A stretch of DNA of 64,000 nt from Cheiracanthium punctorium (Eukaryota; Arthropoda; Arachnida; Araneae; Cheiracanthiidae): assembly GCA_038373885.1 (NCBI GenBank), contig JAWZYV010013274.1, forward strand, positions 1,919,873 to 1,983,872, written 5' to 3'. Every line of letters starts with the position of its first letter. Within the stretch, counting starts at the first letter, position 1. Positions 33,290 to 44,339 of the stretch are shown one piece after another. The notes beneath the pieces were generated by a model. It was not told the origin of the DNA, searched no databases, and was given only the letters and a program-made list of their open reading frames with translations. Made by a program: the position numbers and the translations under genes.

Positions 33290-35055
33290 CAGGTAGAAGG
33301 CGGCGATGAACTCGCTCCAAGAAAATAATGCAAGATTGCAATTTCAATCTTTTTTTTTCTCTTTTTCTTTACATGATAGGTGGATTCAATCAGTTGATTT
33401 GTTATCTTTAACCAGTGTGGTTTTAGCCTTTCCGTCCGAACTGGTTGAATTACTTTTTACATCTATCAATACTTATGAGGAAAAAAAAACAGTTTAAAAA
33501 AATTTCTTTTTCAAATTTAAGTGTTGCTACTTTAAAGCACTTGTGATAGAAAAAATACTTTCTCGCAGACAGGTACAGACAAGAACAAATAACACAGCAA
33601 AAATATCTTATGGAGCTATAAATATATATAGAACTAGAAAAGTAATAATATAAAAGAATTCACTTTATCAAGGAAAAAAAAAATTTTTTTTGTAATGTGT
33701 TTTTCATAATTATAATAAAACTACTTTTTAATACATCAAATGAATCTCAACTGAGATACTGTTTTGATAACGCTATATACATTTAAATTATTATTGTATT
33801 TTTTTTTTTTTTTTTTAGTAAAGATGCTAAAAGGATTATTTCAGCATTTCTTTTTTTGGAGTCTTCCAATATCAAGTATGTGTGTGTCAATGACTAAAAT
33901 TCAAGCAAAAAATTACTGAAATTAAGACAAATGATTCATCACAACCAAAACTCTTTATTGATGCAAAGTTTTACATTAAATAAATAAACAAATATAGCCA
34001 AAATAAGGTTTTTACCATTAATATTTTTTTAAGCATATAATATCAAAAAATAAAGATTCACAATCAATTCTGAATTGATTATATAATATATATATATTAA
34101 AAATCTTGAAGTTTCCAATACATTTAAACTGAATAATTCCTACATAAGCAATACAGTGCATTTTATTTTATGATTTCTTTTCTTTTTTGCAGGCTTAGAA
34201 TAAGAATTGTTTTTACACACCATTTTATAAGTAAAAAATGACCCCTGTACATTTAAAATCATTCAACATAACTTTGCTTTGAATATTTTGGGCAAACTAC
34301 ACAAGTTTTATATTAGAACAGTGCATGAGTTAATATATATATATATATATACTTACATCTGTTTTTGTTTTAAATCTATTTTCATAGTTTAAAATAATCA
34401 ATAACTACTATCCTTATTTGTATTAAAACTTTTCTTTTCAAGCCTTTAATTATAGACACCAGATTATTTATTTAAAAACTGTAGATTTTTAGAATCATAG
34501 TTTAGGTGTTCATCAAGTAAGTGTATCAAATATATTATGTGTATAATAAAACGCATAAATATCATCCCTTTATAAATTAGAATAAGTGTTGTAATGCTGA
34601 AATATTAAATATACTTAAATGTTCATAAATAATATTGCAACCATGTAAAATAAATTTAATTTTTTCACTCTATCTAGATTGGGTGAATAATTAAAAAATT
34701 ATTTTTTATATCAAAATGAATATATTAAATAGCAATAATAATAAATATTAGGAGTCTTTGGTAACAATAAATAAATACTGAAAATGCTTATGAATACTTT
34801 CTTGTTAACAAAATTAAAAACATTTGATGACTGTGTTTTCAGCGATATGGTTCATAAGTTGCATGGTTATTCATATTATTAAATTTTATTTATTGGTCAA
34901 AGTATTTAGTTTTCTTTTATTCTGTTTCTTAGTAATGTTATCATTTTTTGTTTTGCAATAATTTTTTAGCAATGTATTAGTTGTTGCTCTGACAATCAAT
35001 GATATTAATTTGCTACAAGAGTGTTTCTCACAATCAATAAGAAAGATGTGTTTTT
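33290..35055. other. AT-rich non-coding 3' region of the P-type element
   Basis: About 1.8 kb between the transposase stop and the left inverted repeat, with T-runs (about 33800-33817) and a TA repeat (about 34335-34350). No coding sequence is supported. Confidence 0.7.
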
Positions 35056-37599
35056 TTATCGATGTTTTATAGATGTTAGATATATCGATTTTTTATAGAT
35101 GTTAGATAGAACATTTAAAGTGATTTGAATAGCTACGTGTCTGTGATTTGTTACTTTAAGGAATTCCGTTTCTAATTTAGAAATTAGCTTTTTAATAACA
35201 ATATAATTTTGTGCAACAATATTTACCACATCTATAGTTGGATATTTTAAACCCCCTCTATCAAAATCACGAATAATTTTGTAATTTGGTTCAAAAGCTA
35301 ATGTCCTATCAATTGTTAAATTATTTTGACAAGTATCACATTTTAAATTTAAATGCAATACTGAATGGGTACAGTACCCAGCTAAAAATGTTATAATAGG
35401 AAATTGGTTTTTTTCTTGGTCAATATCATCATCAGTTACAAATACAGATGAAAAGGGATCACTTAAAGAAATGGGATTATTTTCAGCCATATCTACATTC
35501 TCACTATCACAGATAAATTCGTCTACATAAAATGATCCTTTAGATTTAGATTCAAGGTTTAATTTTAAAACTTTGCATGTTCTTAATTTTTTTTTCTACT
35601 TCTAAGATTTGTCGCATTGAAATGTGATAATGGGTGCCAGCCATTCTCCGATATAAGCTAAATCTTGCTTCCAATTCATCCGTCTGTATTTTTCCAGGTA
35701 ACAAATAAGACATTCCAAGTTCTGATGTACAATACTGCGTCAGTTGTATTATACAATTTGTGGTAATTAAAAGAGCAGAATGTGTTTCCCTGGTGAGCTT
35801 ACCAGTGTCATGATTTAATTTCCCCCAATTTTCTAGCCAATCCAAAAATTTACATAGAAATATTAACTTATCATCAGTTTCACTATAGGTCAATGGTTTA
35901 CAAAATTCATTTTTCAAACGTGATCCTTTATGTGGTGATTTTACATTCATAATCGAGAACCATTTGTGAAACAGTTCAACATACGCAGATGTTCCTGAAT
36001 AATTTAGTATATTATTTGTTTCACCAACACTTATCAAACTTTTGCTTACAATTGGATTAAACAATTGGAGTGCAAGATTCACGTTTTGCTTTTCTAAACT
36101 AGTGGGCCACAATGCTTTTTGGGATAAAGTATAACCATACTTTAAAATATTTCCAGATTCAATTTCATACAGTTTTTTAACTGATAAAAGGGATGCAGTA
36201 ATAATTTTATTAGACGTTGCATCAAAACTTGGATAATACATGGCCTGTTCTTTATTTCTTTTTTTCACCCAATTATTTCTAACGCTTTTAATTATATGGA
36301 CTGGGTCTACACAATAAAATAATGGTCTTTGTAAATTGCAGGGATGGGAATAAACATAATTTTCAGAAGGATTATTAAAATGTGCAACACATTTTCTATT
36401 TATGCTATTATTATCAGTAACAATGACTATTACTTTAAAACCGAATTCTTCTAACTTTATAATAATTTTTTTCACTATTTCAAACAATATATCTGCTGTA
36501 ATTTTTTAACAGGTAAAATATATACAACATCTTTAAATTTAGAAAACAAACTTTGCAGCATGAACACATGAGCACTATTTGCAGACTCTACACTATGATG
36601 TGCAAACCCTACAATAGCACCCCCCTTAAAATCAAAACAGGCTTTTAAATGAATTTCGTCAATCATGAGGGATACATATAATTCTTGTTGTTCAAGAGTT
36701 TTTACCCTTTGTTTTGCATACCCTAAAAAATTGTCTTTTAATTCATCTAATGGGTTTACATTAAATTTTGCAGTTACTCTCTGTATAGTAGATGGATGAG
36801 GCAATATTAGTTCACTCGACTGACGAATAAATTTATAGGCCATTGGAGATATTAAATAAAACATACATGCAAAAATTAACGTTTCGGGAGAATATCTATA
36901 TTTTTCAGGCTTAGTAAACACGAGAGAAATTTGTTCTTTTAGAAAATTTAAGGAGATTCTTTTATCATCATCAACTATTTCAGACAAGTTACTAATTAAG
37001 GATAATACAATATCAAGGTTTGGCTTTTCTTTAGAAGGGATTTTATCATTCATTTCAATAGCTTCTAAAATACTCATTACATCATTTATATTTTTTACAG
37101 TAATAGGAAATTTATAACAAGAAAAACTATTTACAACCTCACCTTTATAGGATAATCCAAGCTGCAGACTTTCATTGATTACAACTGAATAATTTAGTGA
37201 GACATTATTTAACTCTGTCTGAAGATTTAAAAAAATGATGTTATTATTTTTTTTAATAACATCCCAAAATGCAGATGGCTGAAATTTCAATAAACAAAGA
37301 CCAAGTTCTTCGATATTAGTAAAGTCTCTTTCTTTATCATAAGTCTTTTTTGTTTCTAAACTTTGAGCAATAGCTGCCTGGATGTTCTTTTCCTCAGCAC
37401 GGTTTCTTTTTCTATCCGGACATTCTCTTCTCGGCATAGAATCTGAGAAGTACTTGGGATAATCAGGAAAAATAGTTGGCACAGCATCTTGTTTGAGGCG
37501 CTTTCTCTCCAGCTTCGCTGATATAAGTTTTCCATGTTTTTCATCAAAAGCTTCAGCATGTGTTTCAAAGCAAGATGGGGCAAAATGACGTTCACATAC

Positions 37600-37633
<34 letters not shown>

Positions 37634-38076
37634 GTGTACTCTCATCATATATAAAAATCAATAACAATTTAACTTCAAACTTTATAAATATTAAACAAAA
37701 GTATAAATATCATATATTTCAAAAGATTGAATCTATGAAATATTTTCCGATTAGTATCATTAGAAAATTAAATATCAAAAACATTAACTATCAAATTATT
37801 AGTTTTAGAAAAGTGCAAATGGGCCTCAATTTTAATAAATTACCTGTAACAGGATTTCTAGTAAAGAAACATAACTATGTGATTTCAATTATGAGAAATG
37901 AGAATATTAAATCAACTTACCCTAGAATTCCTTGTAGGGTCAAAGTTTTCCCTAGAAATTCGTTGCAGCCAAACTTTTTTCAAATTGTCCTCCTTTGGAA
38001 ACATGAATACAGCAACTTTATTTTTCTCATCGTAATTTCCACGACAGTGTGGCACACAGCACTTGTTGGGCATGTT
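35056..38076 (-). pseudogene. THAP9/P-element-like transposase, intron-containing, two homopolymer frameshifts
   Basis: The coding exon at 38076-37921 follows a TTTTCAG acceptor and starts MPNKCCVPHC, the first half of a THAP C2CH finger with FMFPKEDNLKKVW. It ends at a GTAAGT donor. The next exon opens at 37599 with VCERHFAPSCF, supplying the Cys and His that complete the finger in phase. The catalytic part shows LMIDEIHLK and IVTDNNSINRK (likely the two Asp residues), then DPVHIIKSVRNNW of the GTP-binding-type insertion and a late DRGGLKYP motif. Total length is about 900 codons, like THAP9. The frame breaks near 36500 at an A6 run and near 35590 at an A9 run, each a one-base change. The protein would bind the inverted repeats and excise the element. 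Whether the breaks are real or sequencing errors is open. Confidence 0.88.
37600..37920 (-). other. Intron splitting the THAP domain
   Basis: 321 nt, GTAAGT donor (37920-37915) and AAG acceptor (37602-37600), phase 0. The acceptor is preceded directly by 29 consecutive T on the coding strand (37603-37631), an extreme polypyrimidine tract. Splicing is inferred from the intact domain restored across it. Confidence 0.75.
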
Positions 38077-38479
38077 CTGAAAATTATTGTAAAGTACTGT
38101 AAAATTGATTCAATGATGTATACATACAGGGGCGCAGCCAGAAATTTTTCATGGGGGGGGGTTACGACTACTACAACTCATATATATGTATACGTGGGTG
38201 TGACAATGTAGTGAAGAATATACATTTTGATGGCAAAAAATTCCTCATGGGGGGGTTATGACCCCCTAACCCCCCCTTGGCTACGCCCCTGATACATATA
38301 TTAATAACAGTTATGTTTAATGTTATCCAACATTACAATTACATACACGTGAAAATAAGACATCCAATCGCCTATAAAGCTTAATCACCAAGATTGTAAC
38401 GATATTTAACAATATATGACTAATCATGCATTACATAATATGCAATATTAATGACAAATTATTTAAAAAACGTACTTAC
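38077..38479 (-). other. Putative 5' UTR intron of the P-type element
   Basis: A GTAAGT donor at 38479-38474 and a TTTTCAG acceptor ending at 38077 lie three bases before the THAP start codon. The 403-nt interval contains a 165-bp hAT MITE. The upstream exon would hold a 7-codon open frame (38506-38483). Inferred from splice motifs only. Confidence 0.5.
38127..38291. mobile_element. hAT MITE, GGCGTAGCCA family, copy 2
   Basis: Ends CAGGGGCGCAGCCAGAAA and, read from the right, CAGGGGCGTAGCCAAGG. ATACATA flanks both sides. The ends are closest to a clean consensus, and it lies in the putative 5' intron of the P-type element, so it inserted into that element or its ancestor. Confidence 0.85.
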
Positions 38480-38674
38480 CTTTTAGTTTTGAAGCAAAAG
38501 AGCCATAAAAACGCTAACCACGTGCAGCGATCCACGCCGATCTGACGATAGAACAAGCAACGGCGAAGCTCGTCGTTGACCAGGGGGGGAGAGAGACGAA
38601 AAACTGGTGCGGAGGAATTTTCGCCTCCTTCTCAATCCGCCATCTAGTGAAGACGTCACGGGCTGCACACCGGT

Positions 38675-38706
38675 CAGCGATCTGGCCTTGAGTCTCGGTG
38701 GCAACG
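38675..38706 (-). repeat. P-type element right terminal inverted repeat
   Basis: 32 bp, perfect match to the left repeat, followed by GCCGACC. Confidence 0.95.
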
Positions 38707-38713
38707 GCCGACC

Positions 38714-40583
38714 TCGCCGTTCGGTTCTATGGGTTGAGATCAGGATTTCGAACCGGAACTGAAGAGAAAGCCGGAAAAAAACGTTATTTTGGTCGAAATG
38801 AAAACCAGTACCTCTAGCACTAGAGGGTTTACCACTTTTCTTAATGTTACGGGATGGATGTTTACATGTCTTTTTTGACGGATTCGATGACATTTTAAGA
38901 TGCTATAGAGATAAAACTGGTTGAGTTACCAAGAGATTAAACGAGTGTTCATCCATGAAATATAGCAGTAGTAATAAGTTTTGAATGATTAAAAAAGCAG
39001 GTATATCGATGGATATGCATAAATGATTCCGTTATTCCGGCATACTGCTTTCCATGTATAAGTATGAAACTCCAGTATAAGATTAAAACAAAAAAAAAAA
39101 GATATCATATCATGGCTGCTTTTTTTTTTTTTTTTTTCACGAGACGCTGTGGGCGTAATCTAAAATTGCTCTCTGGCAATTTGGCGTGCAGACAGACTGC
39201 TTTGGCAAGAATCGTTTCTCACTCTGTTATAATATTCACGCTAGGGGTTGCCGAATGCAAGTTGATCCACGAAAAAGAGTAGAGAAATCGTGCGTTTGAA
39301 ATTCCATGTTCTTTTTTCTAATATTTTATGGTTCTATTTATTTATTAATTGTTCTGAATATATATTTGAATGTTTTTAAAATTGCAGTATATTTAACTAT
39401 GCATGCATTTGAATATGAATAAAATTTTTAGATTTGAAGGTAATATGTTACGGAAATAACGGTTAAAGTCCGGAAATAATATTACGGACGAAATAGTCTT
39501 ACGGAAATAAAGTTACGGATAGTTAAAAAAGAATCATCATTTGGCTTTTGTATGAAATTGAAAGAAGGAGTTATAGGATTATAGAAAACCCTTCTTTATT
39601 AAATGTTTTTTCCGGGGTTTTAGCATTTTATAAATATGGATTATGCAGATAAACTCTTCGGGTTTAAACCTATATGTTCCCATCGATGCAGACTGAAGCG
39701 AGGGCAAAAATTGCATTACTGATTTTTGTAGGACACTGAAAGATTAATATGGGCTAGCAATCATGTTTATAACAACCTAGGAGGTTAGATATAATCAGTG
39801 GCAGATCTAGGATTGGGTAAAGGGGGGGGGCTAACTTACTGGGTATTCCATAATTTGGGTACAGTTATCCAAGCTTGGCGACATTTGGGACGATTTTTTT
39901 ACATGTCGCCTGTATATTTTATTTTTCTGAGTGACTATAGTATTACATAATTGATTTTCGTGAAACGCGTCCGAATTTCTGATAAAGTAAAATATTCGAA
40001 CCTGCTAGGAACTTGCACTTCATAGGGGAAACAAGGTCTGAAAAAATTAATTTAAATCATTCTCTTTTTTTCCATAATATCATTGTATTCCTTCTAATTA
40101 TGCACCTCTTAACAAACTACCTGATAGTAATGCATGTACATTTTGTGAGTGCTATTCCGCTTGAAATAGCTTGTTCTGGGTCTGTGCATTTATGATTTCT
40201 ACCTGATGATTTGCGCTTTCACTTTAACTAGACAAATTATCATTTTTCGGAATTTTCATAAAACAATCACCTATATATTACGACTCAATGACCGCTTTTT
40301 TGAGGCCATAATATCTGCATTTAAATTAAATTCTACACACGAATGGAGCTAGACAGAGAGCAAATGAATCACACTAGAGTTTAACCCGGAAAGAACGACC
40401 AAGTAGCGATAGCAATTTCAATGGGATAAGCTTTTGAAGCCTACTTAGAAAGGACTACAGTACTTCCAAGAAATTCTTCCACCATTCCTAAACGTTCAAA
40501 ACGGGTGTACTTTTTTATGAACAGGAAATGTCCGAAAACCAGATAAGGAAAATTAGCCATAGTAATAGTATCCCTGCACTATG
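38714..40583 (+). other. Non-coding part of unit C after the P-type element
   Basis: Equivalent to 25333-27200. Same A-run and T-run pair (T-run longer here, about 39120-39137) and TTACGGAAATAA patch. No gene is supported. Confidence 0.75.
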
Positions 40584-42474
40584 TACAGCTGCGGAAAAAA
40601 AAGGCCAACTTGCTCTTTATTTCGCCGTCATTCGTCGAACACTAAAGTTATATATACCATTCGTTTGCAAATAACGCGTACTTTAATTTACTATTAATTT
40701 AGTTTGCATCAGGGGCCGTCTTCATATTTAATTCTGCATCAATTTCATTTTTCTCAATGGCAACCCCATATTTTGACTTTATTAAACGAAAGAAAACCTT
40801 CAAATTACCCTAAATTTAAATTTTCTAAAATTTTCTACGATAATTTCTGGAGATATTGCGAATTAATTTTTGCGCATTTTTAAGGGACTTTCTGCAAATT
40901 GAAAAACGCTATTTGTAGGTTCCTAACTTTTCGCCTTTCATTAATTTCGCTCGCGAGAGTTAAAAGAAATTAATATTATTTTCAAGGAAAATATTGTTTC
41001 CATCTCTCTTAAAGATTTTGTACTGAAAATATCAAGGGTAGAATAGAATATTTAGTCTGTGGTCCAAATGACCCGTGAGTTCATAACTTCCTTGGTTCGT
41101 ACACATGATTTAAGGGAAAATGCAAAATGACTGCTCACGATTTGAAAATCTTTGTAATTTTGAAATTGTTATTGAGTATTTCCGTTGATGGTTCTCTTAG
41201 ACAGGTGAAATGTTGGCAGGAGTTAGAGGCTGCTCTCTGCTCTTCTGACTACAAGCTTGAATATTACTCAGCTATGGTCGAACTTGAAGAATGATTTCCT
41301 GGTAGCAAATTTATTTGTTTGAATTTCATGTAAAAACCGCAATTACTTTTTTGCCGACCCAATATTATCTCTGTGTTTGTTATTTCACTTTCTTCATTTA
41401 ATACTCTCGTCTGCAATGTGCAATATTCTTAAGACTTTTGGCGGTATTTTAATTTATAGTTATATGAAAATTTAGACAGAGAAACGTGATTTTAAATGTT
41501 TGATAAAGTATGGGGAAGTCCGAAGACCTAATGTTTCCGATATTAAAAAAGGTCACATTCACGCCTGGAAAGTTGAGGATGTTAGTTTTTCAGAAATAGG
41601 ACGTTGTATTAGAAGACATAAATCGACTGCATCTAATTCTATAGCTGGAAAATATTTTATTTGGGGGAATATGGTAGCGGACGCGACAATACACGCTTTA
41701 TAGAATCCCGATCAAACTGTAAATACGTCTAATTTATTTGCTTCAAAATTTGATATTTTTAATACTGGTATCTTTTACTGTGTTTTTGCACAAAATAAAT
41801 CTAATTTAAGTTTATTTTATGCAATTTTAGAAAAATTTTCACTTAATAAATTTATATATGGTCCCTTAACTCATGAAAATAACACATATTATTTAATATA
41901 AATTAAACTACTGAACGTAAAAATTTAAAATTTTGCACAGCCATGTAATATTAATTTCTGCATCTATTTCCATAGAAATTTGGCTGGGTCGCTATTCATA
42001 TTTTTTTTTAATATTAATTTAATAATTCATAATTCATATTAATAATTTATTAAAAATCATAATAACATTAAATTATGTTTGGGTCGTTTAATTCTAATAG
42101 TACGAATAAAAATCAGCTTCTTACTACCAATATTATATGATATATGAATTGAAGTATAAAAAAAAATTTTAACATAGGGGGAGGGGGATTTTGGGTGCTC
42201 ATAAGTCACATATTTTCTGTCTAAATTTATTGAAAATTGGTTTCCGGGGTTAAAATGAGCTAAATTTTTGAAATATGAAGTGAAATTTAGGGGTTGCTAT
42301 TGAGAAAAAAAAAGTTGGTGCGAATTTTAATATGTAGATAGCCCCTTATGCAATTTTTATGCATAGCAAATTAAAGTGTACGTCAATCGTAAACGATCGA
42401 TATCTGTTACTTTTCTGTACGACGAACGACGGCCGAAAAAAGTACAAGTGGGACTTTTTTTTCCCGCAGCTGTA
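40584..42474 (+). mobile_element. Tc-like transposon with ~190-bp inverted repeats (complete ends)
   Basis: TA dinucleotides at 40584-40585 and 42473-42474 flank ends CAGCTGCGG (from 40586) and CCGCAGCTG (to 42472). The terminal ~190 bp at each end are diverged inverted repeats (40586-40775 against 42285-42472), sharing blocks such as CCACTTG, GTC(A/G)TTCGTCG and ACTTTAATTT. Between them is a transposase N-terminal fragment. This is the only copy with both ends. In units A and B the right half is lost because the duplication breakpoint falls at 41857. Confidence 0.75.
41500..41703 (+). pseudogene. Tc-like transposase N-terminal fragment (unit C)
   Basis: 67 codons, differing from the other copies only at the last residue. 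Helix-turn-helix pattern without a catalytic domain. The element is therefore non-autonomous. Confidence 0.5.
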
Positions 42475-43034
42475 CATCAATCATAAGGTATCCCACATCT
42501 AATACACATCAATACAGAATCCGCGACGTGCAGTGCACAAAGCGCACGCTAAGACTGTTTATGTTTAAATTATACGTACTAATTCTCTGCCGGTGGTCGA
42601 AATTCTACCATAAAACTTCAATCTTTTTAATTTGAGCGTGAATAAAGTTCTACTGCCAAGGTGTATGTCTCAAGATTCAACATCCAATGGAACCTAATAA
42701 AATGACCACATTGGCTAAGAGGCCATCGGTCTATAGTGATCATTTTTGTACAATTTCACTTTGCAACCACCACACTTTTCTGTGAAGACAGCGCTTTTAT
42801 AAAAACTCTATCATATTTTGCTAAATGCAAAGGCAGTTCCAAAGAGCGGGTCATAGTGGTCATCTTCCTCTACCGACTTAGATTTCACACGTTCCTGTAC
42901 GATTTCACATATTCAGTTTGCGTTTTGAACAATTTAGGCTAATCTGAAAAGTCTAGTGGCCCCTCCGAAAATTCAGCCTGGAACTGTCGCCGTGCGAAGG
43001 CCCTTTATGTTCGGAGTTATAAAATCTTAAACCG
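42475..43034. other. Intergenic, nothing recognised
   Basis: Flank of the Tc-like element. No supported gene. The open frame at 42736-42942 has no recognisable motif. Confidence 0.6.
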
Positions 43035-44250
43035 TCAATTGATTGAACTCTACTTGCTGAGGCGTACTACTGACCATGAATAAAAACTTGCTGTCTCAAT
43101 AAATACGCACTTTTTTCGAATGATTGTCCTTGAGATTTATTTACTGTCATCGCAAAAACAGGTATATTTGGAAACTGAGTTTTTTTTAAAGGATATGGTA
43201 AAAAAATGTACCAGAATATTTTATAAGTGGAATTAAAATTATTTTATTGCTTGAGGTTTCAGTTCAAACTCCGCAATTAATAGCATTACGATAGATAAAC
43301 TTGATGCGCATTCTTGTTCCGTTGACTAATGCTTCCTTTGTATTTAAGTTTCTGATGAGTAAAACGATGCAATTAACTTTCTATACTAACATATGTGGTG
43401 GCAAACTATGGTATTTTTCGGTTAGCCAGGCGCAAATACCGCTTTTTCTTCGGAGAAATCTTTAAAGACTACATCTGAAACACTGTCGTTCCCCAAAACT
43501 AAGCCGGAAATTTAAGTATGTATACAAAATAGCATTTATATACAGAATTCAATGTATACAAAAATATCAATATACTAAAAAGAAATTTGTATGCTTATTG
43601 GTTACATAATTTGGAATTGAGAAAAAACGTGTGGATTTAAATAAAAATACGAAATTAAATTGAATAAATAAAAAATACGAAATTAAATTGCTTTACTTTT
43701 GTAAGCATTTGACGCAGATCACTATTATTCCGCAATTTTTCACTTGCTCGCAGCTAACCGAAAAAAAAACCATTCATAGTGAAAGAATTCAAAAATTACT
43801 GGATAGTTATTGATTTCATTGTCATCATAGCAAATTATTTTACCGTAGCTATGGTGATATGTTCTCTATTCATCAGATATTCGATCAAGTCAGCATTAAT
43901 AAAAGTTCAATCACCATTTTTAGGTTCTATTATAACGGACTTCAGTATGTTATCCTAGAGTATGTTTTCGGAAATATTTCCATACACTTCATTAATAAAA
44001 TTATTTTCATTTGCTATTAATTGCTGAGGTATTTCTTCAATAATATTTTCGGAGAAAATTTTATTTAGCATATTCCGTGGCAGGAGATTGTTAAGAAATT
44101 GTCGAATTGGCGCGTTTCAGTGGAGAGCCTTTTGGATTGCAACCTGCTCTGTTCAGTTCGTTTTTCTACAGCTTTAAAACATGAAATTTTCAACACTTTG
44201 CGCACTTATCGACCCTCTAAAAAATTCGCCTAACACAGGTCTAAAGCACA
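43035..44250 (-). pseudogene. Helitron Rep/helicase (PIF1-like) C-terminal relic
   Basis: Read on the minus strand in shifting frames with stops. About 44080-44020 gives MLNKIFSENIIEEIPQQLIA. About 43940-43910 gives VIIEPKNGD followed by FINADLIEYL, matching the PIF1-type ILxPxNxDVxxIN motif of Helitron helicases. About 43335-43300 gives EALVNGTRM, matching LCNGTR. About 43160-43085 gives PVFAMTVNKSQGQSFEKSAY and then FIHGQ.Y.A.SRV, the final helicase motifs. The order is correct for a Helitron helicase that unwinds DNA during rolling-circle transposition. It is badly decayed and partly interrupted (about 43430-43860). It is the only trace of autonomous Helitron coding here. Found by eye translation. 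Confidence 0.7.
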
Positions 44251-44339
44251 TTTTAGTCACTGGCGTTTCACCAAACTGGGGAATAATTTCACTTCTTGCA
44301 AATTTTGTTGTAATACTATAACCCTATAGTACTGCTAAA

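Larger units (their letters stand above)
33245..38706 (-). mobile_element. P-type (THAP transposase) DNA transposon, complete ends
   Basis: The 5,462-bp element has 32-bp perfect terminal inverted repeats beginning CGTTGCCACCGAGACTCA (33245-33276 and 38675-38706). It is flanked by 7-bp duplications GCCGACC (33238-33244 and 38707-38713). P elements usually make 8 bp, so one base may have changed or the ends may be offset. Units A and B carry the uninterrupted target. The minus strand encodes a transposase with an N-terminal THAP finger and P-element catalytic and insertion domains. The element sits in the SINE-like sequence of unit C and postdates the triplication. Confidence 0.92.
28478..41857 (+). 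repeat. Tandem segmental duplication, unit C
   Basis: Third direct repeat. It is 13,380 bp, or 7,911 bp once the 5,462-bp P-type element and its 7-bp duplication are removed. At 41857 it continues into the native right half of the Tc-like element, so C preserves the original right-hand context. Confidence 0.95.

Noticed and set aside
37534..38211. 225-codon plus-strand ORF
   Set aside because: Antisense to the THAP exons and introns. Its poly-lysine comes from the A29 run and it runs into a MITE.
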